Shown here: piece by piece, positions 1 through 8,739 of the stretch
How the letters are laid out: each line of letters begins with the position of its first letter
Numbering within the stretch: the first letter of the stretch is position 1
Origin: Azotobacter vinelandii
GTDB lineage: Bacteria; Pseudomonadota; Gammaproteobacteria; Pseudomonadales; Pseudomonadaceae
Length of the DNA stretch: 64,000 nucleotides
Assembly: GCF_001571105.1 (NCBI RefSeq)
Contig: NZ_BCTD01000005.1
Reading direction: 5' to 3' (one strand)
Translations under genes and position numbers: made by a program
The notes under the pieces: model-generated
Seen by the model: the letters and a program-made list of their open reading frames with translations, nothing else
The model's database searches: none
Told to the model about the DNA's origin: nothing

Positions 1-33
1 AAGCAGCCCATGCAGCGGAGCCGAAGACCACAC

Positions 34-95
34 CGGAACGGACCAGGCACACAATCTTTCCAGTCCGGTATGGAGCGGGCATTTCATGCGATTGC
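34..95. repeat. Dispersed intergenic repeat, copy A
   Basis: This stretch shares three blocks, in the same order, with 11298-11362: CGGAACG, then a 22-base exact match (48-69 here, 11311-11332 there), then TTCATGCGATTGC (83-95 and 11350-11362). The material between blocks has diverged. Both copies are intergenic and lie just outside the 3' end of a minus-strand gene. No transposase or terminal repeats are visible. Confidence 0.6.
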
Positions 96-291
96 CCTGG
101 ACGTCCGGTCGAGACTCCCTTCGCCGGAGCGGAGTGCGTCTCGGGCCATGTGGTCGGGAGCGGTCCTTCGTCCGGCGACTCGCGGACGATCGCGCGGGCC
201 ATTGCCGCGTTTCGCAGGATGCTCGTCCGTTCCTGAAATCCAGCTTTTCGAGTCAAGGGCTTGTACTGTGCCCTTGTCGGAGAACCGGGGG

Positions 292-352
292 GCGAGCGAA
301 TTCATTCGCGATGCCTTCGCTTCCACGGTTCATCGCGGATGAATCCCGCCTC
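292..352. repeat. REP-type inverted pair
   Basis: Two head-to-head half-units can be read: GCGAGCGAATTCATTCGCGA on the plus strand, and on the minus strand a unit with the same ATTCATCCGCGATG core. The same core recurs at 54918-54968 and 55336-55392. Pseudomonads carry hundreds of such palindromic elements in intergenic DNA. Confidence 0.65.
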
Positions 353-388
353 TTGCCGGCGGAGGCCTTGCAAGACTGTCCCCGGGAC

Positions 389-1345
389 CTACGGGCCGGC
401 GTGTTCCACCCGGTTGCGACCGTTGCGCTTGGCCTTGTAGAGCCCGGCATCCGCCAGGCTGAGCATGTGCTCGAGATCCAGCGAGCCGTCCTCGCAGACG
501 GCGACGCCGAAGCTGGAGGTGCACTGGATGTGGATCGAGCCGTGCGCGAGGCGGGTGGCGGCGATGACCCCGCGCAGCCGTTCGGCGGCGGTCAGCGCTT
601 CGGACAGGGTGGTCTCCGGGAGGATCAGCGCGAACTCCTCGCCGCCGAGTCGTCCGGCGATGTCCGCCTCGCGTATCTGCGAGCGCATGCCGTTGGCCAC
701 CGCGACCAGCACCTTGTCGCCGACCAGGTGGCCGTGGGCGTCGTTGATCTGCTTGAAGTGGTCCAGGTCGAACATGATCACGGCGATGGGGCCGGCGGCG
801 CGCGCGGCCTGCCTGAAGGCCTGCAGGCCCAGTTGGAAGAACGCCCGGCGGTTGTTCAGGCCGGTGAGTTCGTCGACGTGCGCCAGGGCTTCGGCCTGGT
901 GCTTGGCGGCGGCGAGTTCCTCCTCGATGCGTTTGCGCTCGGTGATGTCGGTGGCGATCTCGATGCGCACCAGGCGGCCGTCCGACCAGTAGCGCGCCTG
1001 GTCGCGGCATTCGTACCAGCGGCCGGTACGGGTGTTGCGGATCTCCCAGACGTAGACGCCGGCCGGCTCGCCGTCGGCGTCGAGCAGATGGGGGTTGCTG
1101 CAGAAATCGCAGGGGCCGGCCTGTCCGGCCTGCAGCACCTGCCAGCACTTCAGCGCCTCGGGGTCGCCGTAGTGCTGGCGCCCGTAGCTGTTGAGGTACA
1201 GCAGTTCGTGGGTACGCATGTCCGCCACATAGACGATGGCGTCGATGCTGTCGAGGATGATTTCGAAGCCGGCGGTACGGCTACAGTCGCAGGCCGTCCC
1301 TGGCTCGCGGCTGGTTTCTTCTGGCTTGCTTCCTGGCGAATGCAT
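389..1345 (-). CDS. PAS-GGDEF diguanylate cyclase
   Basis: This is a predicted diguanylate cyclase that makes cyclic di-GMP from GTP. It has no membrane segment, so it is probably cytosolic. The longest form, from a GTG at 1390, is 333 residues. The ATG at 1345 gives 318 residues and is preferred here, although neither start has a good ribosome binding site. In the long numbering a PAS domain spans about 40-150 and ends in the usual DITERKR linker. The GGDEF domain spans about 155-325. The active motif GGEEF is at 249-253, and an RxxD product-inhibition site (R240, D243) sits five residues before it, so the enzyme should be active and feedback-inhibited. The PAS domain carries C82, C94 and C97 in a PCxxC context, which may bind a metal or sense redox. 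No EAL domain follows. Confidence 0.88.
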   Translation of the reverse strand: MHSPGSKPEETSREPGTACDCSRTAGFEIILDSIDAIVYVADMRTHELLYLNSYGRQHYGDPEALKCWQVLQAGQAGPCDFCSNPHLLDADGEPAGVYVWEIRNTRTGRWYECRDQARYWSDGRLVRIEIATDITERKRIEEELAAAKHQAEALAHVDELTGLNNRRAFFQLGLQAFRQAARAAGPIAVIMFDLDHFKQINDAHGHLVGDKVLVAVANGMRSQIREADIAGRLGGEEFALILPETTLSEALTAAERLRGVIAATRLAHGSIHIQCTSSFGVAVCEDGSLDLEHMLSLADAGLYKAKRNGRNRVEHAGP

Positions 1346-1483
1346 GTCCGGTCTACTGCTGGGCCGGCACTCCGGCCGGCGGGAATACACCCGTCTGTAC
1401 CGGAGGTGGTCGACGGAGCCTGCGAGCAGGATAGATCAAAGCGCTAGCATCCGGGGCGCTTTGCGCCGGGCAGCCCGGCTTCT

Positions 1484-2827
1484 TTAGTCGAGTCCGCCGA
1501 GCACTTCGCCCACGGCGTCGAACAGGCGATCCAGTTCGGCGGCGGAACTGCTGAAGGGCGGACCGAACTGCAGGGTGTCGCCGCCGCAACGCACGTAGAA
1601 GCCCCGGCGCCAGAGCCGCATGGCCGCTTCGAAAGGGCGCACCAGGGCGTCGCCGTCGCGTAGGGCGAGCTGCAGGGCGCCGGCCAGGCCGCAATTGCGG
1701 ATGTCGAGCAGGTGCCGCGCGCCACGCAGGCCATGCAGGGCGTTCTCGAAATGTGGGGCCAGTTCCGCGGCCCGCTGCAGCAGATTGTCGCGTTCCAGCA
1801 GCTCCAGCGTGGCGAGGGCGGCGGCGCAGGCGACCGGATGGGCGGAGTAGGTGTAGCCATGGGCGAATTCCACCGCGTGTTCGGGCAATTCCTGTCGCAT
1901 GAAGGTGTCGTAGATCTCGCCCTTGACCAGCACCGCGCCCATGGGAACGGCGCCGTTGGTGAGCTGCTTGGCCAGGTTGAGGATGTCCGGCGTCACGCCG
2001 AAGCGCTCGGCGCCGAACAGCGCGCCGGTGCGGCCGAAGCCGGTGATGACCTCGTCGAAGATCAGCAGGATCTCGTGGCGGTCGCAGATCTCCCGCAACC
2101 GCGCGAGATAGCCTTCGGGCGGAACCAGGACGCCGGCCGAGCCGGACATCGGCTCGACGATCAGCGCGGCGATGTTCGAGGCGTCGTGCAACTCGATCAG
2201 CCCGAGCAGCGCGTCGGCCAGCGCCGCGCCGCCGTGCGCGGGCAGGCCGCGGCTGAAGGCGTTCTCGGCGAGCAGGGTGTGCGGCAGGTGGTCGACGTCC
2301 GATAGCGGGCCGAAGGCCTTGCGGTTGCCGCCGATGCCGCCCACGGCGGTGCCGCCGAGGTTGACGCCGTGGTAGCCGCGGGCGCGGCCGATCAGCCTGG
2401 TCTTGCCGGCCTTGCCCTTCAGGCGCCAGTAGGCGCGGGCGATCTTCAGCGCGGTGTCGGCGCATTCCGAGCCGGAGTTGGTGAAGAACACGTGGTCGAG
2501 GCCGGCCGGGGTCAGGCTGGCGATCTTCTCCGCCAGGCGAAAGGACAGCGGGTGGCCGAACTGGAAGCCGGGGGAATAGTCGAGAGTGCTGAGCTGGCGC
2601 GTCACCGCCTCGGCGATTTCCCGGCGGCCGTGTCCGGCGCCGCAGCACCAGAGGCCGGAGAGGCTGTCGTAGACCTGCCGGCCTTCGGCGTCGGTCAGGT
2701 AATTGCCCCGCGCCGCGACCACCAGCCGCGGGTCGCGCTGGAAGTCGCGATTGGCGGTGAAGGGCATCCAGTGGGCACGCAGGTTGAGTCCGGCGACGAG
2801 GGAGGATGTTTCCGGCGATCGATTCAT
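1484..2827 (-). CDS. bauA: Omega-amino acid:pyruvate aminotransferase (class III)
   Basis: This is a PLP-dependent class III aminotransferase of 447 residues, the normal length. It closely resembles the pseudomonad beta-alanine:pyruvate (omega-amino acid) transaminase: the opening LNLRAHWMPF, the block YDSLSGLWCCGAGHGRREI, GSECADTALKIARAYWRLKG, and the PLP lysine in NLAKQLTNGAVPMGAV. It would move the amino group of beta-alanine or other omega-amines to pyruvate. The frame stays open upstream to 3196, but similarity to the family begins only at the ATG at 2827, and the upstream part is arginine-rich noise. No catabolic dehydrogenase or regulator lies next to it, so its in vivo substrate is inferred from family resemblance. 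It could equally serve polyamine or other amine breakdown. Confidence 0.88.
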   Translation of the reverse strand: MNRSPETSSLVAGLNLRAHWMPFTANRDFQRDPRLVVAARGNYLTDAEGRQVYDSLSGLWCCGAGHGRREIAEAVTRQLSTLDYSPGFQFGHPLSFRLAEKIASLTPAGLDHVFFTNSGSECADTALKIARAYWRLKGKAGKTRLIGRARGYHGVNLGGTAVGGIGGNRKAFGPLSDVDHLPHTLLAENAFSRGLPAHGGAALADALLGLIELHDASNIAALIVEPMSGSAGVLVPPEGYLARLREICDRHEILLIFDEVITGFGRTGALFGAERFGVTPDILNLAKQLTNGAVPMGAVLVKGEIYDTFMRQELPEHAVEFAHGYTYSAHPVACAAALATLELLERDNLLQRAAELAPHFENALHGLRGARHLLDIRNCGLAGALQLALRDGDALVRPFEAAMRLWRRGFYVRCGGDTLQFGPPFSSSAAELDRLFDAVGEVLGGLD

Positions 2828-3015
2828 GGGGCCTCGCAGATCGGCAAAGGGCTGGTTCCAGTCTAGGGCGTGGCATTCGTTTGGAATGACCGAGCTTCTC
2901 TCCCCGCGCCTTGCCCTGTGCTTGAACAGGCTCCGGCGCAACGCGGGAAGTAATGGATGGTACGCCCTGGTGGCCCGATCCTTCGCGGGCGATCCGGGAG
3001 CGGATGGCCGCTCGC

Positions 3016-3759
3016 CTAACGCTTGGCGCCGAGCACCGTCAGGCCGATCAGGCGCGAAACCACCAGGGTGAAATACATGACCCCGACGAATTCCTCGAGC
3101 ATCACCAGGGCGCGGGCGAAGGGTCTGAGCGGCAGGATGTCGCCGATCCCGACCCCGGAGAGGGTGGTGAAGCTCAAGAACAGCAGATCCATCCAACTGC
3201 GGGGTGCCTCGGGATTCAACTGCCCGACGAAGCTGCCCGGGGCGACGAGCTGGCAGGCCACGAACAGGTAGGCGAAGGCCCAGGCCAGCAGGGTGAAGGT
3301 CGCGCCGGCGGCGAAGAGTTCGTCGGTGGTCGCCCTCGGGTCTTCCATCATGTAATGGATCAGGCTGCCTGCCGCATAGAGGTAGAAAGCGCTTTCCAGC
3401 AGGGCGAGGCTCAGCCTGAGTTCCTGGGCGAAAACCAGGGTGTTGGCCAGCATCAGGACGAGGATGGCGCCGGCCAGCACCAGGGCGACCCAGGTCACCG
3501 CCGCGCTGCGGCGCACCATGCGCAGCGCGGCGCCCAGCACGATGATCCCGAAGGCTCCGAACAGCACCGGTCCGATCCGGGTGTCCTCCATCAGCGGATA
3601 GAGCAGCACGCCCAGCAACTGGGACAGCAGTCCGGCGGAGGGCAGGCGGATGAAATGCTGGAAGAGTGGCGGCATGGCGGTCGGCGCGTCGGCACTGAGG
3701 AAAAACCGGCAGAAGGCAGTGTAAAGAGGTCGGCCGGGGCTGTCAGGGCCCGCGCTCAT
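3016..3759 (-). CDS. Two-pore-helix type potassium/ion channel protein
   Basis: This is a small integral membrane protein of about 247 residues. It has several hydrophobic segments in its first half (GPVLFGAFGIIVLGAALRMV; AVTWVALVLAGAILVLMLA), then a pair of helices flanking a pore loop. The loop reads LSFTTLSGVGIGDILP, a variant of the potassium-channel filter (TxxTxGxGD) with isoleucine and no tyrosine. It belongs with the Ion_trans_2 proteins of proteobacteria, and no ligand-binding domain is attached. The ATG at 3759 is preferred because GGAA lies about ten bases upstream; the ATG at 3675 would remove 28 residues. It is divergent from the DUF2946 gene, with 45 bases between the starts. 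Ion specificity cannot be read from the sequence. Confidence 0.8.
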   Translation of the reverse strand: MSAGPDSPGRPLYTAFCRFFLSADAPTAMPPLFQHFIRLPSAGLLSQLLGVLLYPLMEDTRIGPVLFGAFGIIVLGAALRMVRRSAAVTWVALVLAGAILVLMLANTLVFAQELRLSLALLESAFYLYAAGSLIHYMMEDPRATTDELFAAGATFTLLAWAFAYLFVACQLVAPGSFVGQLNPEAPRSWMDLLFLSFTTLSGVGIGDILPLRPFARALVMLEEFVGVMYFTLVVSRLIGLTVLGAKR

Positions 3760-3804
3760 CGGATAGATTTTCCGTTCTTCGAATTTCCGGTCCGTTCCAC
3801 ACCC

Positions 3805-4176
3805 ATGAACCTTTCGCGCGACCATCGCTCGCTGATCGCCTGGATGCTGTACTTCAGCGTCCTGCTGAGCGCGTTGCACTGCGGCATCGGCCACGGGCAG
3901 ATGGCCGGTTTCGCGCTGGCCGGCGTGGGTGGAGCGTTCTGCTCGGCCGAGGGGCATGCCGGGCCGACGCTGGATGGCGACAGCGGCGATTCCGTGGATG
4001 TACCGGACCTGGCCAACTGCCTCTTCTGCAACTTCGCCGTCCTTGTCGATCTGGCCCTGCTCGTCGCCCTGGGTACCTGGCTGCGCCCGTCGCGTCACTG
4101 GCGCCGCGGCCCGAGCCGGCACGGCAGGACTCCTCCTCGTCAGCACTGGCCGCCGGCCAACCCGCGCGCGCCCTGA
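3805..4176 (+). CDS. DUF2946 membrane-associated protein
   Basis: This is a 123-residue protein with an N-terminal hydrophobic segment (SLIAWMLYFSVLLSALHCG), a His/Cys/Met-containing middle (HCGIGHGQM), a CLFCNFAVL motif, a second hydrophobic stretch and a basic tail rich in Arg, Pro and His. This layout matches DUF2946, a family usually encoded just upstream of TonB-dependent receptors, often copper-linked ones, and that is the arrangement here: the receptor starts 146 bases downstream. The CxxC and histidines would suit metal binding in the periplasm or membrane. Its biochemical role is not established. Confidence 0.75.
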   Translation: MNLSRDHRSLIAWMLYFSVLLSALHCGIGHGQMAGFALAGVGGAFCSAEGHAGPTLDGDSGDSVDVPDLANCLFCNFAVLVDLALLVALGTWLRPSRHWRRGPSRHGRTPPRQHWPPANPRAP

Positions 4177-4322
4177 TTCCCGCGAGGCTTCGCCGCTTTC
4201 CCCATGCTCCGGGCCCGAGCCCGGAACGGAGGCATGCGACCGCGAAGCCGACCTTTCCTGCGACTTCGGCGTGGTTGCGGCCACGCCCGACACAGAACGA
4301 AGCATCAAAGGAGACGACGGGG

Positions 4323-6359
4323 ATGCGCCCTTCATCCATTCTGAGCCTGCTGGCCCTGAACGCCGGCCTGGCGACCCCTGCTCTCGCCGAGCAGATCGAG
4401 CTGGACAGCCTGACCATCGAGGAGCCCCGCGCAGGGGACCCGACCGCGCCGACCCAGGCCGAGAAACGCGCCGAGTTCGCGCGGATTCCCGGCGGCGCCA
4501 CGCTGGTCGACGGCGAAACCTACAAGACCGGCCGCAGCAGCACCCTGCAGGACGCCCTGGGGCTGGCCACCGGGGTGTTCGTCCAGCCGCGCTTCGGCGC
4601 CGAGGAGTCGCGCCTGTCGATCCGCGGCTCCGGCCTGCAGCGCACCTTCCACGGCCGCGGCCTGCTGCTGATGCAGGACGGCGCGCCGGTCAACCTGGCC
4701 GACGGCAGTTTCGACTTCCAGGTCATCGAGCCGCTGGCCACCGACCATATCGAGGTGTTGCGCGGCGCCAACGCCTGGCACTACGGCACGGCCACCCTCG
4801 GCGGCGCGGTCAACTTCGTCGCGCCCAGCGGCAAGAGCGCGCCGCCGCTGGACCTGCGCTACGAGGGCGGCAGTTTCGACTCTCACCGGCTGTTCCTGGC
4901 GGCGGCCCGGGACTTCGGCGCCTGGGACGCCTACCTGAGCGTGACCGATTCCTCCCAGGACGGTTTTCGCGACCACGCCCGGCAGGACAACCAGCGCTAC
5001 TTCGCCAACCTCGGCGGGCGGCTCGGCGAGCGGCTGTTCACCCGCTTCTATCTGACCCATGTGGAAACCGATTCCGAGCTGCCGGGCAACCTGACCAAGG
5101 CGCAACTGCGCGACGACGACGAGCAGGCCGCCGCCGGCAACCTGAGCAACGACCAGCGCCGCGACTTCACCCTCGATCGCATCGGCAACCGCACCGTCTG
5201 GCTGCTGGACGGCGGCCACAGCCTGGAACTGGCCAGTTTCTACAGCGAAAAGGACCTCTGGCACCCGATCTACCAGGTGCTCGACGTGGACAGCGAGGAC
5301 TACGGACTGCGCCTCACCCACAAGTGGCAGCACCAGGGCTGGCGCTGGACCGGCGGCATCGAATTCAATCACGGGCGCAACCGCGATGTGCGTCACCAGA
5401 ACGTCGGCGGTCATGCCGGGCGCAAGCTCAACGAACTGCGCCAGACCGCGCGCAACCTGAACGCCTTCGCCGAGCTGGAAATCCCGCTGGCCGAGCGCTG
5501 GGCGCTGATCGGCGGGCTGGCCTGGCTGCACCAGAAGCGCGAGGTCGACGACCGCTACAAGTGCAACGCCTCGGTCGCCGGCCGTTGCGTGTTCCAGGAC
5601 GAATCCTTCGAGTCGACCTATGTCGGCCGCGTCGCGCGCCTCGGCGTGCGCCACGACCTGGCCGAGGGTATCCAGGTGTTCGCTAACTTCAGTCAGAGCT
5701 ACGAGCCGCCGACCTTCAGCGAGCTGACCGGTGGCCAGGTGGTGAGCAAGAACGATGCGCAGCGGGCCAGGACCTGGGAAGCCGGCCTGCGCTACGCGCG
5801 CGGCGGCGTGGCGCTGGATCTGGCGCTCTACCGCAGCGAGATCCGCGACGAACTCCTGGCGCTGAACGACGACAACGGCGATCCGCTGGGCACGGTCAAC
5901 GCCGACCGTACCCTGCACCAGGGGATCGAACTGGGCGGCTCCTGGTCGGTCGGTGCCTTCGTGCTGCGCGGGCAGTACCTGTTCAACGATTTCCGCTTCG
6001 ATGACGACGATGTCTACGGCGACAACCGCCTGGCCGGCGTGCCGCGCCAGTTCCTCAAGGGCGAACTGCTCTGGCAGCGGGCGGGCTGGTACGCCGGGCC
6101 GACCTTCGAGTGGGTGCCGAGCCACTACGCGGTGGACCATGCGGAAACCCTGTATACCGACCGTTACGCTCTCTGGGGGCTCAAGGCCGGCTACCGGCCG
6201 GCGCGGGGGCCGGCGTTCTTCATCGAGGGCCGCAACCTGTCCGACCGCAGCTACGCGGCTACCACCGGGGTGATCGCCGATGCCCGCGGACAGGACAGCG
6301 CCCAGTTCCTGCCCGGCGACGGGCGCAGCGTCTACGCCGGGCTGGAATGGCGCCTGTGA
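4323..6359 (+). CDS. TonB-dependent outer membrane receptor
   Basis: This is a 678-residue outer membrane receptor that would import a ligand using TonB/ExbBD energy. It has a signal peptide (about 1-23, cleaved near ALAEQ), a possible TonB box (DSLTIEE), a plug domain (about 50-165) with the typical LSIRGSGLQRTFHGRGLLL and VEVLRGANAW-like blocks, and a beta-barrel ending in LEWRL, with a terminal hydrophobic residue in place of the usual Phe. The start at 4323 has AAGGAG upstream. The DUF2946 gene just before it hints at a metal, possibly copper, but the barrel lacks the rich His/Met loops of OprC-type copper receptors. A ferric-siderophore or citrate-like ligand is equally possible. No Fur box or ECF sigma pair is visible, so the ligand is unassigned. 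Confidence 0.88.
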   Translation: MRPSSILSLLALNAGLATPALAEQIELDSLTIEEPRAGDPTAPTQAEKRAEFARIPGGATLVDGETYKTGRSSTLQDALGLATGVFVQPRFGAEESRLSIRGSGLQRTFHGRGLLLMQDGAPVNLADGSFDFQVIEPLATDHIEVLRGANAWHYGTATLGGAVNFVAPSGKSAPPLDLRYEGGSFDSHRLFLAAARDFGAWDAYLSVTDSSQDGFRDHARQDNQRYFANLGGRLGERLFTRFYLTHVETDSELPGNLTKAQLRDDDEQAAAGNLSNDQRRDFTLDRIGNRTVWLLDGGHSLELASFYSEKDLWHPIYQVLDVDSEDYGLRLTHKWQHQGWRWTGGIEFNHGRNRDVRHQNVGGHAGRKLNELRQTARNLNAFAELEIPLAERWALIGGLAWLHQKREVDDRYKCNASVAGRCVFQDESFESTYVGRVARLGVRHDLAEGIQVFANFSQSYEPPTFSELTGGQVVSKNDAQRARTWEAGLRYARGGVALDLALYRSEIRDELLALNDDNGDPLGTVNADRTLHQGIELGGSWSVGAFVLRGQYLFNDFRFDDDDVYGDNRLAGVPRQFLKGELLWQRAGWYAGPTFEWVPSHYAVDHAETLYTDRYALWGLKAGYRPARGPAFFIEGRNLSDRSYAATTGVIADARGQDSAQFLPGDGRSVYAGLEWRL

Positions 6360-6371
6360 CGGGCGCCCGGT

Positions 6372-7316
6372 TCAGTCCCGCGGCTTGCGGAAGACGTAGA
6401 AGAGGTTGGGCTCGCTGATCACGTAGAGGTTGCCGGCGGCATCGATGGCGACACCTTCGGCCTGGGGCACCGTCTCGCTCAGGCCGTGGCGTCCGCGCGA
6501 CAGGGAAAGGCTGCTCAGCGGACGGCCGTCGGCGTCCAGCTCCAGCAGCAGGCGCGACTCGTCGGAGAGCGCCAGCAGGTGGCTCCGGCTCTCGTCGAAC
6601 GTCAGGCTGGACAGGTCGCGGACGAACAGCCGCGCATCGCGCTTCGGATCGTCGCGCAGGTGCACGGCCATGGGCGCGTTCGGGTCGCGGTGCGGGAAAC
6701 CGGTCACCTCGTAGATGCGCAGCGGGTCGCGCTCCTTGGCCACGAACAGGCGCTGCCCGTGGGTGTCGTAGGCCAGGCCTTCGAAGCCCTTGTTGCCGTT
6801 CAAGCCGAAACCCAGACTGAGCTGCTGGGCGCTGCCGGCGTCGAGGGCGGTGGTTTCGTCGTCGATCTGTACCAGCACCAGGCGCTGGTCACGCTCGTCG
6901 GCGATCACGAAGCGGCCGGGCGAGAGGTACTCGATGGCCTCCGGATCGTCGAAGCCGCTCAGGGCGATGCGCCGCAGCACCTCGCCCGCGGTGTTCAATT
7001 CGATCACTTCCGGGTGGGCGTTGGTGACGCTGAAGAGGGTGCCGCGGCCGGAGTCGAAGGTTAGGCCGGACAAGTCGTCGAGCCCCTCCAGCGGCTTCGC
7101 TTCGATGGCGACCCGATAGTCGGGCAGCCAGAGCGAGCCTTCGTGCGGCCGCTCGCTACCGTACATCTGCCGCAGGTCGAAACCGGTGCGTTCGAACAGG
7201 CGGAACTCCAGTCCGGCGCCGAGCGCCAGTGCGAGCAGTACGGCGGATAGGCCGAGCGACCAGCCGGGGACGTGGCGTCTGGTCGGGCGGGCCGGCATGC
7301 TCCGGGTGATTGCCAT
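6372..7316 (-). CDS. SdiA-regulated-family beta-propeller protein
   Basis: This is a 314-residue protein with a single N-terminal membrane anchor or uncleaved signal (GWSLGLSAVLLALALGAG), followed by repeated blades such as LSGLTFDSGRGTLFSVTN, DDPEAIEYLSPGRFVIADERD and PQAEGVAIDAAGNLYVISEPNLFYVF. This is the SdiA-regulated (YjiK-like) family, a six-bladed propeller fold of unknown biochemical role, exposed to the periplasm. The ATG at 7316 is chosen because GAAGG lies about ten bases upstream; the frame runs on to 7367. It is convergent with the TonB receptor gene, only 12 bases apart. No substrate can be named. Confidence 0.82.
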   Translation of the reverse strand: MAITRSMPARPTRRHVPGWSLGLSAVLLALALGAGLEFRLFERTGFDLRQMYGSERPHEGSLWLPDYRVAIEAKPLEGLDDLSGLTFDSGRGTLFSVTNAHPEVIELNTAGEVLRRIALSGFDDPEAIEYLSPGRFVIADERDQRLVLVQIDDETTALDAGSAQQLSLGFGLNGNKGFEGLAYDTHGQRLFVAKERDPLRIYEVTGFPHRDPNAPMAVHLRDDPKRDARLFVRDLSSLTFDESRSHLLALSDESRLLLELDADGRPLSSLSLSRGRHGLSETVPQAEGVAIDAAGNLYVISEPNLFYVFRKPRD

Positions 7317-7395
7317 GGGAGAGCCTTCGCGATGTGAGGGGGCGGGTACAGCATGTATCCCTGGCATGACAACTCTGGCGCGGTTTTCCCGATCG

Positions 7396-7740
7396 TCAAT
7401 TCAGTACTTCGATGAAGTCGACATCGATGGTGCGACCGAAGAGTTCCTTGTCCACCTCGCCTTGCAGGCGTACCTGGTGCTTCTCGTCGATGGCGGTGGT
7501 TGGCCAGTCCTCGTCGTCGATCTCGACTTCGATGCTGCCGGTCCGGTCCTGGAATTCGTAGTGCTCGTGCTTGAGCTGGCGGACGATCCGGCCTTCGAGG
7601 GTCACCGGGGTTTCATCGGCGGCCTCCCTGGCGGCGGATACGGTACTGATGGCGCCCTGGGCGCCCGGGCCGGTGTAGCCGGCGGCGAAGGAGCCGGTGG
7701 CGATCAGACTGGTGATGAGCAGGATGGGCAGGGACTTCAT
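7396..7740 (-). CDS. YgiW/YdeI-type periplasmic OB-fold protein
   Basis: This is a 114-residue secreted protein. A cleavable signal peptide (MKSLPILLITSLIATGSFAA) is followed by a bacterial OB-fold (BOF) domain: VTLEGRIVRQLKHEHYEFQD, GSIEVEIDDEDW, HQVRLQGEVDKELFGRTIDV. Relatives such as YgiW and YdeI help tolerance to peroxide, cadmium or cationic peptides; the molecular mechanism is unclear. Its stop lies 79 bases upstream of the SdiA-regulated-type gene start on the same strand, so the two may be cotranscribed. Confidence 0.85.
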   Translation of the reverse strand: MKSLPILLITSLIATGSFAAGYTGPGAQGAISTVSAAREAADETPVTLEGRIVRQLKHEHYEFQDRTGSIEVEIDDEDWPTTAIDEKHQVRLQGEVDKELFGRTIDVDFIEVLN

Positions 7741-7904
7741 GGTCGTTTTCTCCAGCGGGGTTCGATGCTCCCACTGTAGCGACGCAAGCTGAATTCACTC
7801 TGAATGCGCCGAAGGACTGGAACGACACCCGGCCCCATGTGGCTGCCCGGTCGGATCTGGCCGACCGGGCAGAGCCACTCGTGGTCGCCCGACACCGGGC
7901 GGAT

Positions 7905-8570
7905 CTAGTCGTCCGGCTTGCCCCGGGATTCGGCGCCGGGGGCGATCAAGGGGGTCTTGAGGCATTTCATGACCGGCCGCTCATAGCCCCAGGTGATCAG
8001 GGCCTCGTCGCCGTGTTCCCACAGTGTCGTTTCGTTCTGTCCGGCGTATTTGACGCCGGTACTGCTGGGCTGAACGATCATGACCGAGTCCTGCTCGTCG
8101 TACTCGGCGTAGAGCGAAAGCGGATCGGTCTCGTAGAAACGGGCGTGGACGATCTTGTTCCGATCGTCGTCGCAGGTGTAGGTGAAGGTACCGCTGAGGG
8201 GCACCAGGGCATGGCGCGCCTGCAGTTCGGCGATCCGCCGCCTGTAGCTTTCCTGCAGGCATTCGGGCGGCTCCGCGCTCTTCTCGCAGGCATCGCGCGA
8301 CTCGATCCAGTCCCGCTGCTGTTCTTCCAGGCCCGCCGGATTCCCGGCGGAGTCCCCGTTCCGGGCCGCTGCGTAGACCTCGGCCATTTTCCGGTCCAAC
8401 GCCGTGAGGTCCTGGTCCGTGCAGATGGTTTTTTCCAGGGCGTCGGACAGGTTCTCGCCGCATTCGTAAGGAGGAGCCTCGCCCGCTTCGGCGGCCAGGC
8501 CGAGGCAGCCTGCGAGCAGCAGGGGCAGTGTCGCGTGCGATGGCGGATTGAAGCGAAGCAACTGGTTCAT
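7905..8570 (-). CDS. Fused LprI-like and MliC-like lysozyme inhibitor
   Basis: This is a 221-residue secreted protein carrying two lysozyme-inhibitor-type modules. After the signal (LPLLLAGCLGLAAEAGEA, with a possible lipobox cysteine in LAGC) comes an LprI-type helical domain with conserved cysteines (YECGENLSDALEKTICTDQD, RDACEKSAEPPECLQESY). The C-terminal domain is MliC/PliC-like (FTYTCDDDRNKIVHARFY, then SGVKYAG-like and WEHGDEALITW blocks, with a closing cysteine). MliC proteins block c-type lysozyme. A role in protecting the cell wall from host or predator lysozyme is inferred. The start at 8570 has AAGGA about ten bases upstream; the frame extends to 8678 without similarity. Confidence 0.82.
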   Translation of the reverse strand: MNQLLRFNPPSHATLPLLLAGCLGLAAEAGEAPPYECGENLSDALEKTICTDQDLTALDRKMAEVYAAARNGDSAGNPAGLEEQQRDWIESRDACEKSAEPPECLQESYRRRIAELQARHALVPLSGTFTYTCDDDRNKIVHARFYETDPLSLYAEYDEQDSVMIVQPSSTGVKYAGQNETTLWEHGDEALITWGYERPVMKCLKTPLIAPGAESRGKPDD

Positions 8571-8739
8571 GTAGGGGTCCTTGATGTGCGCTCCTGTCGA
8601 GCGGGAAAAAGATGAGCCCGCGCCAGGGACGCCGCCGTCGCCGGACGGCTCGCCCTGGACGAGCCCTATTCTTGACAAGCAGGTGCGCGAAGCCGTTTCA
8701 CCGCGCCGGACCGCCGTCGGCCACGGGCGGCGTTATCGT

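Larger units (their letters stand above)
1..388. other. Gene-free left edge with two repeats
   Basis: I find no convincing gene here. The short reading frames on both strands are arginine-rich, have no recognisable motif and look like GC-rich noise. The stretch holds one copy of a dispersed intergenic repeat (34-95) and a REP-type inverted pair (292-352), and lies downstream of the GGDEF gene that ends at 389. Confidence 0.6.

Noticed and set aside
86..1447. Long plus-strand frame opposite the GGDEF gene
   Set aside because: It is the antisense shadow of a clear diguanylate cyclase. It lacks motifs and has the composition expected from GC-rich codon periodicity.
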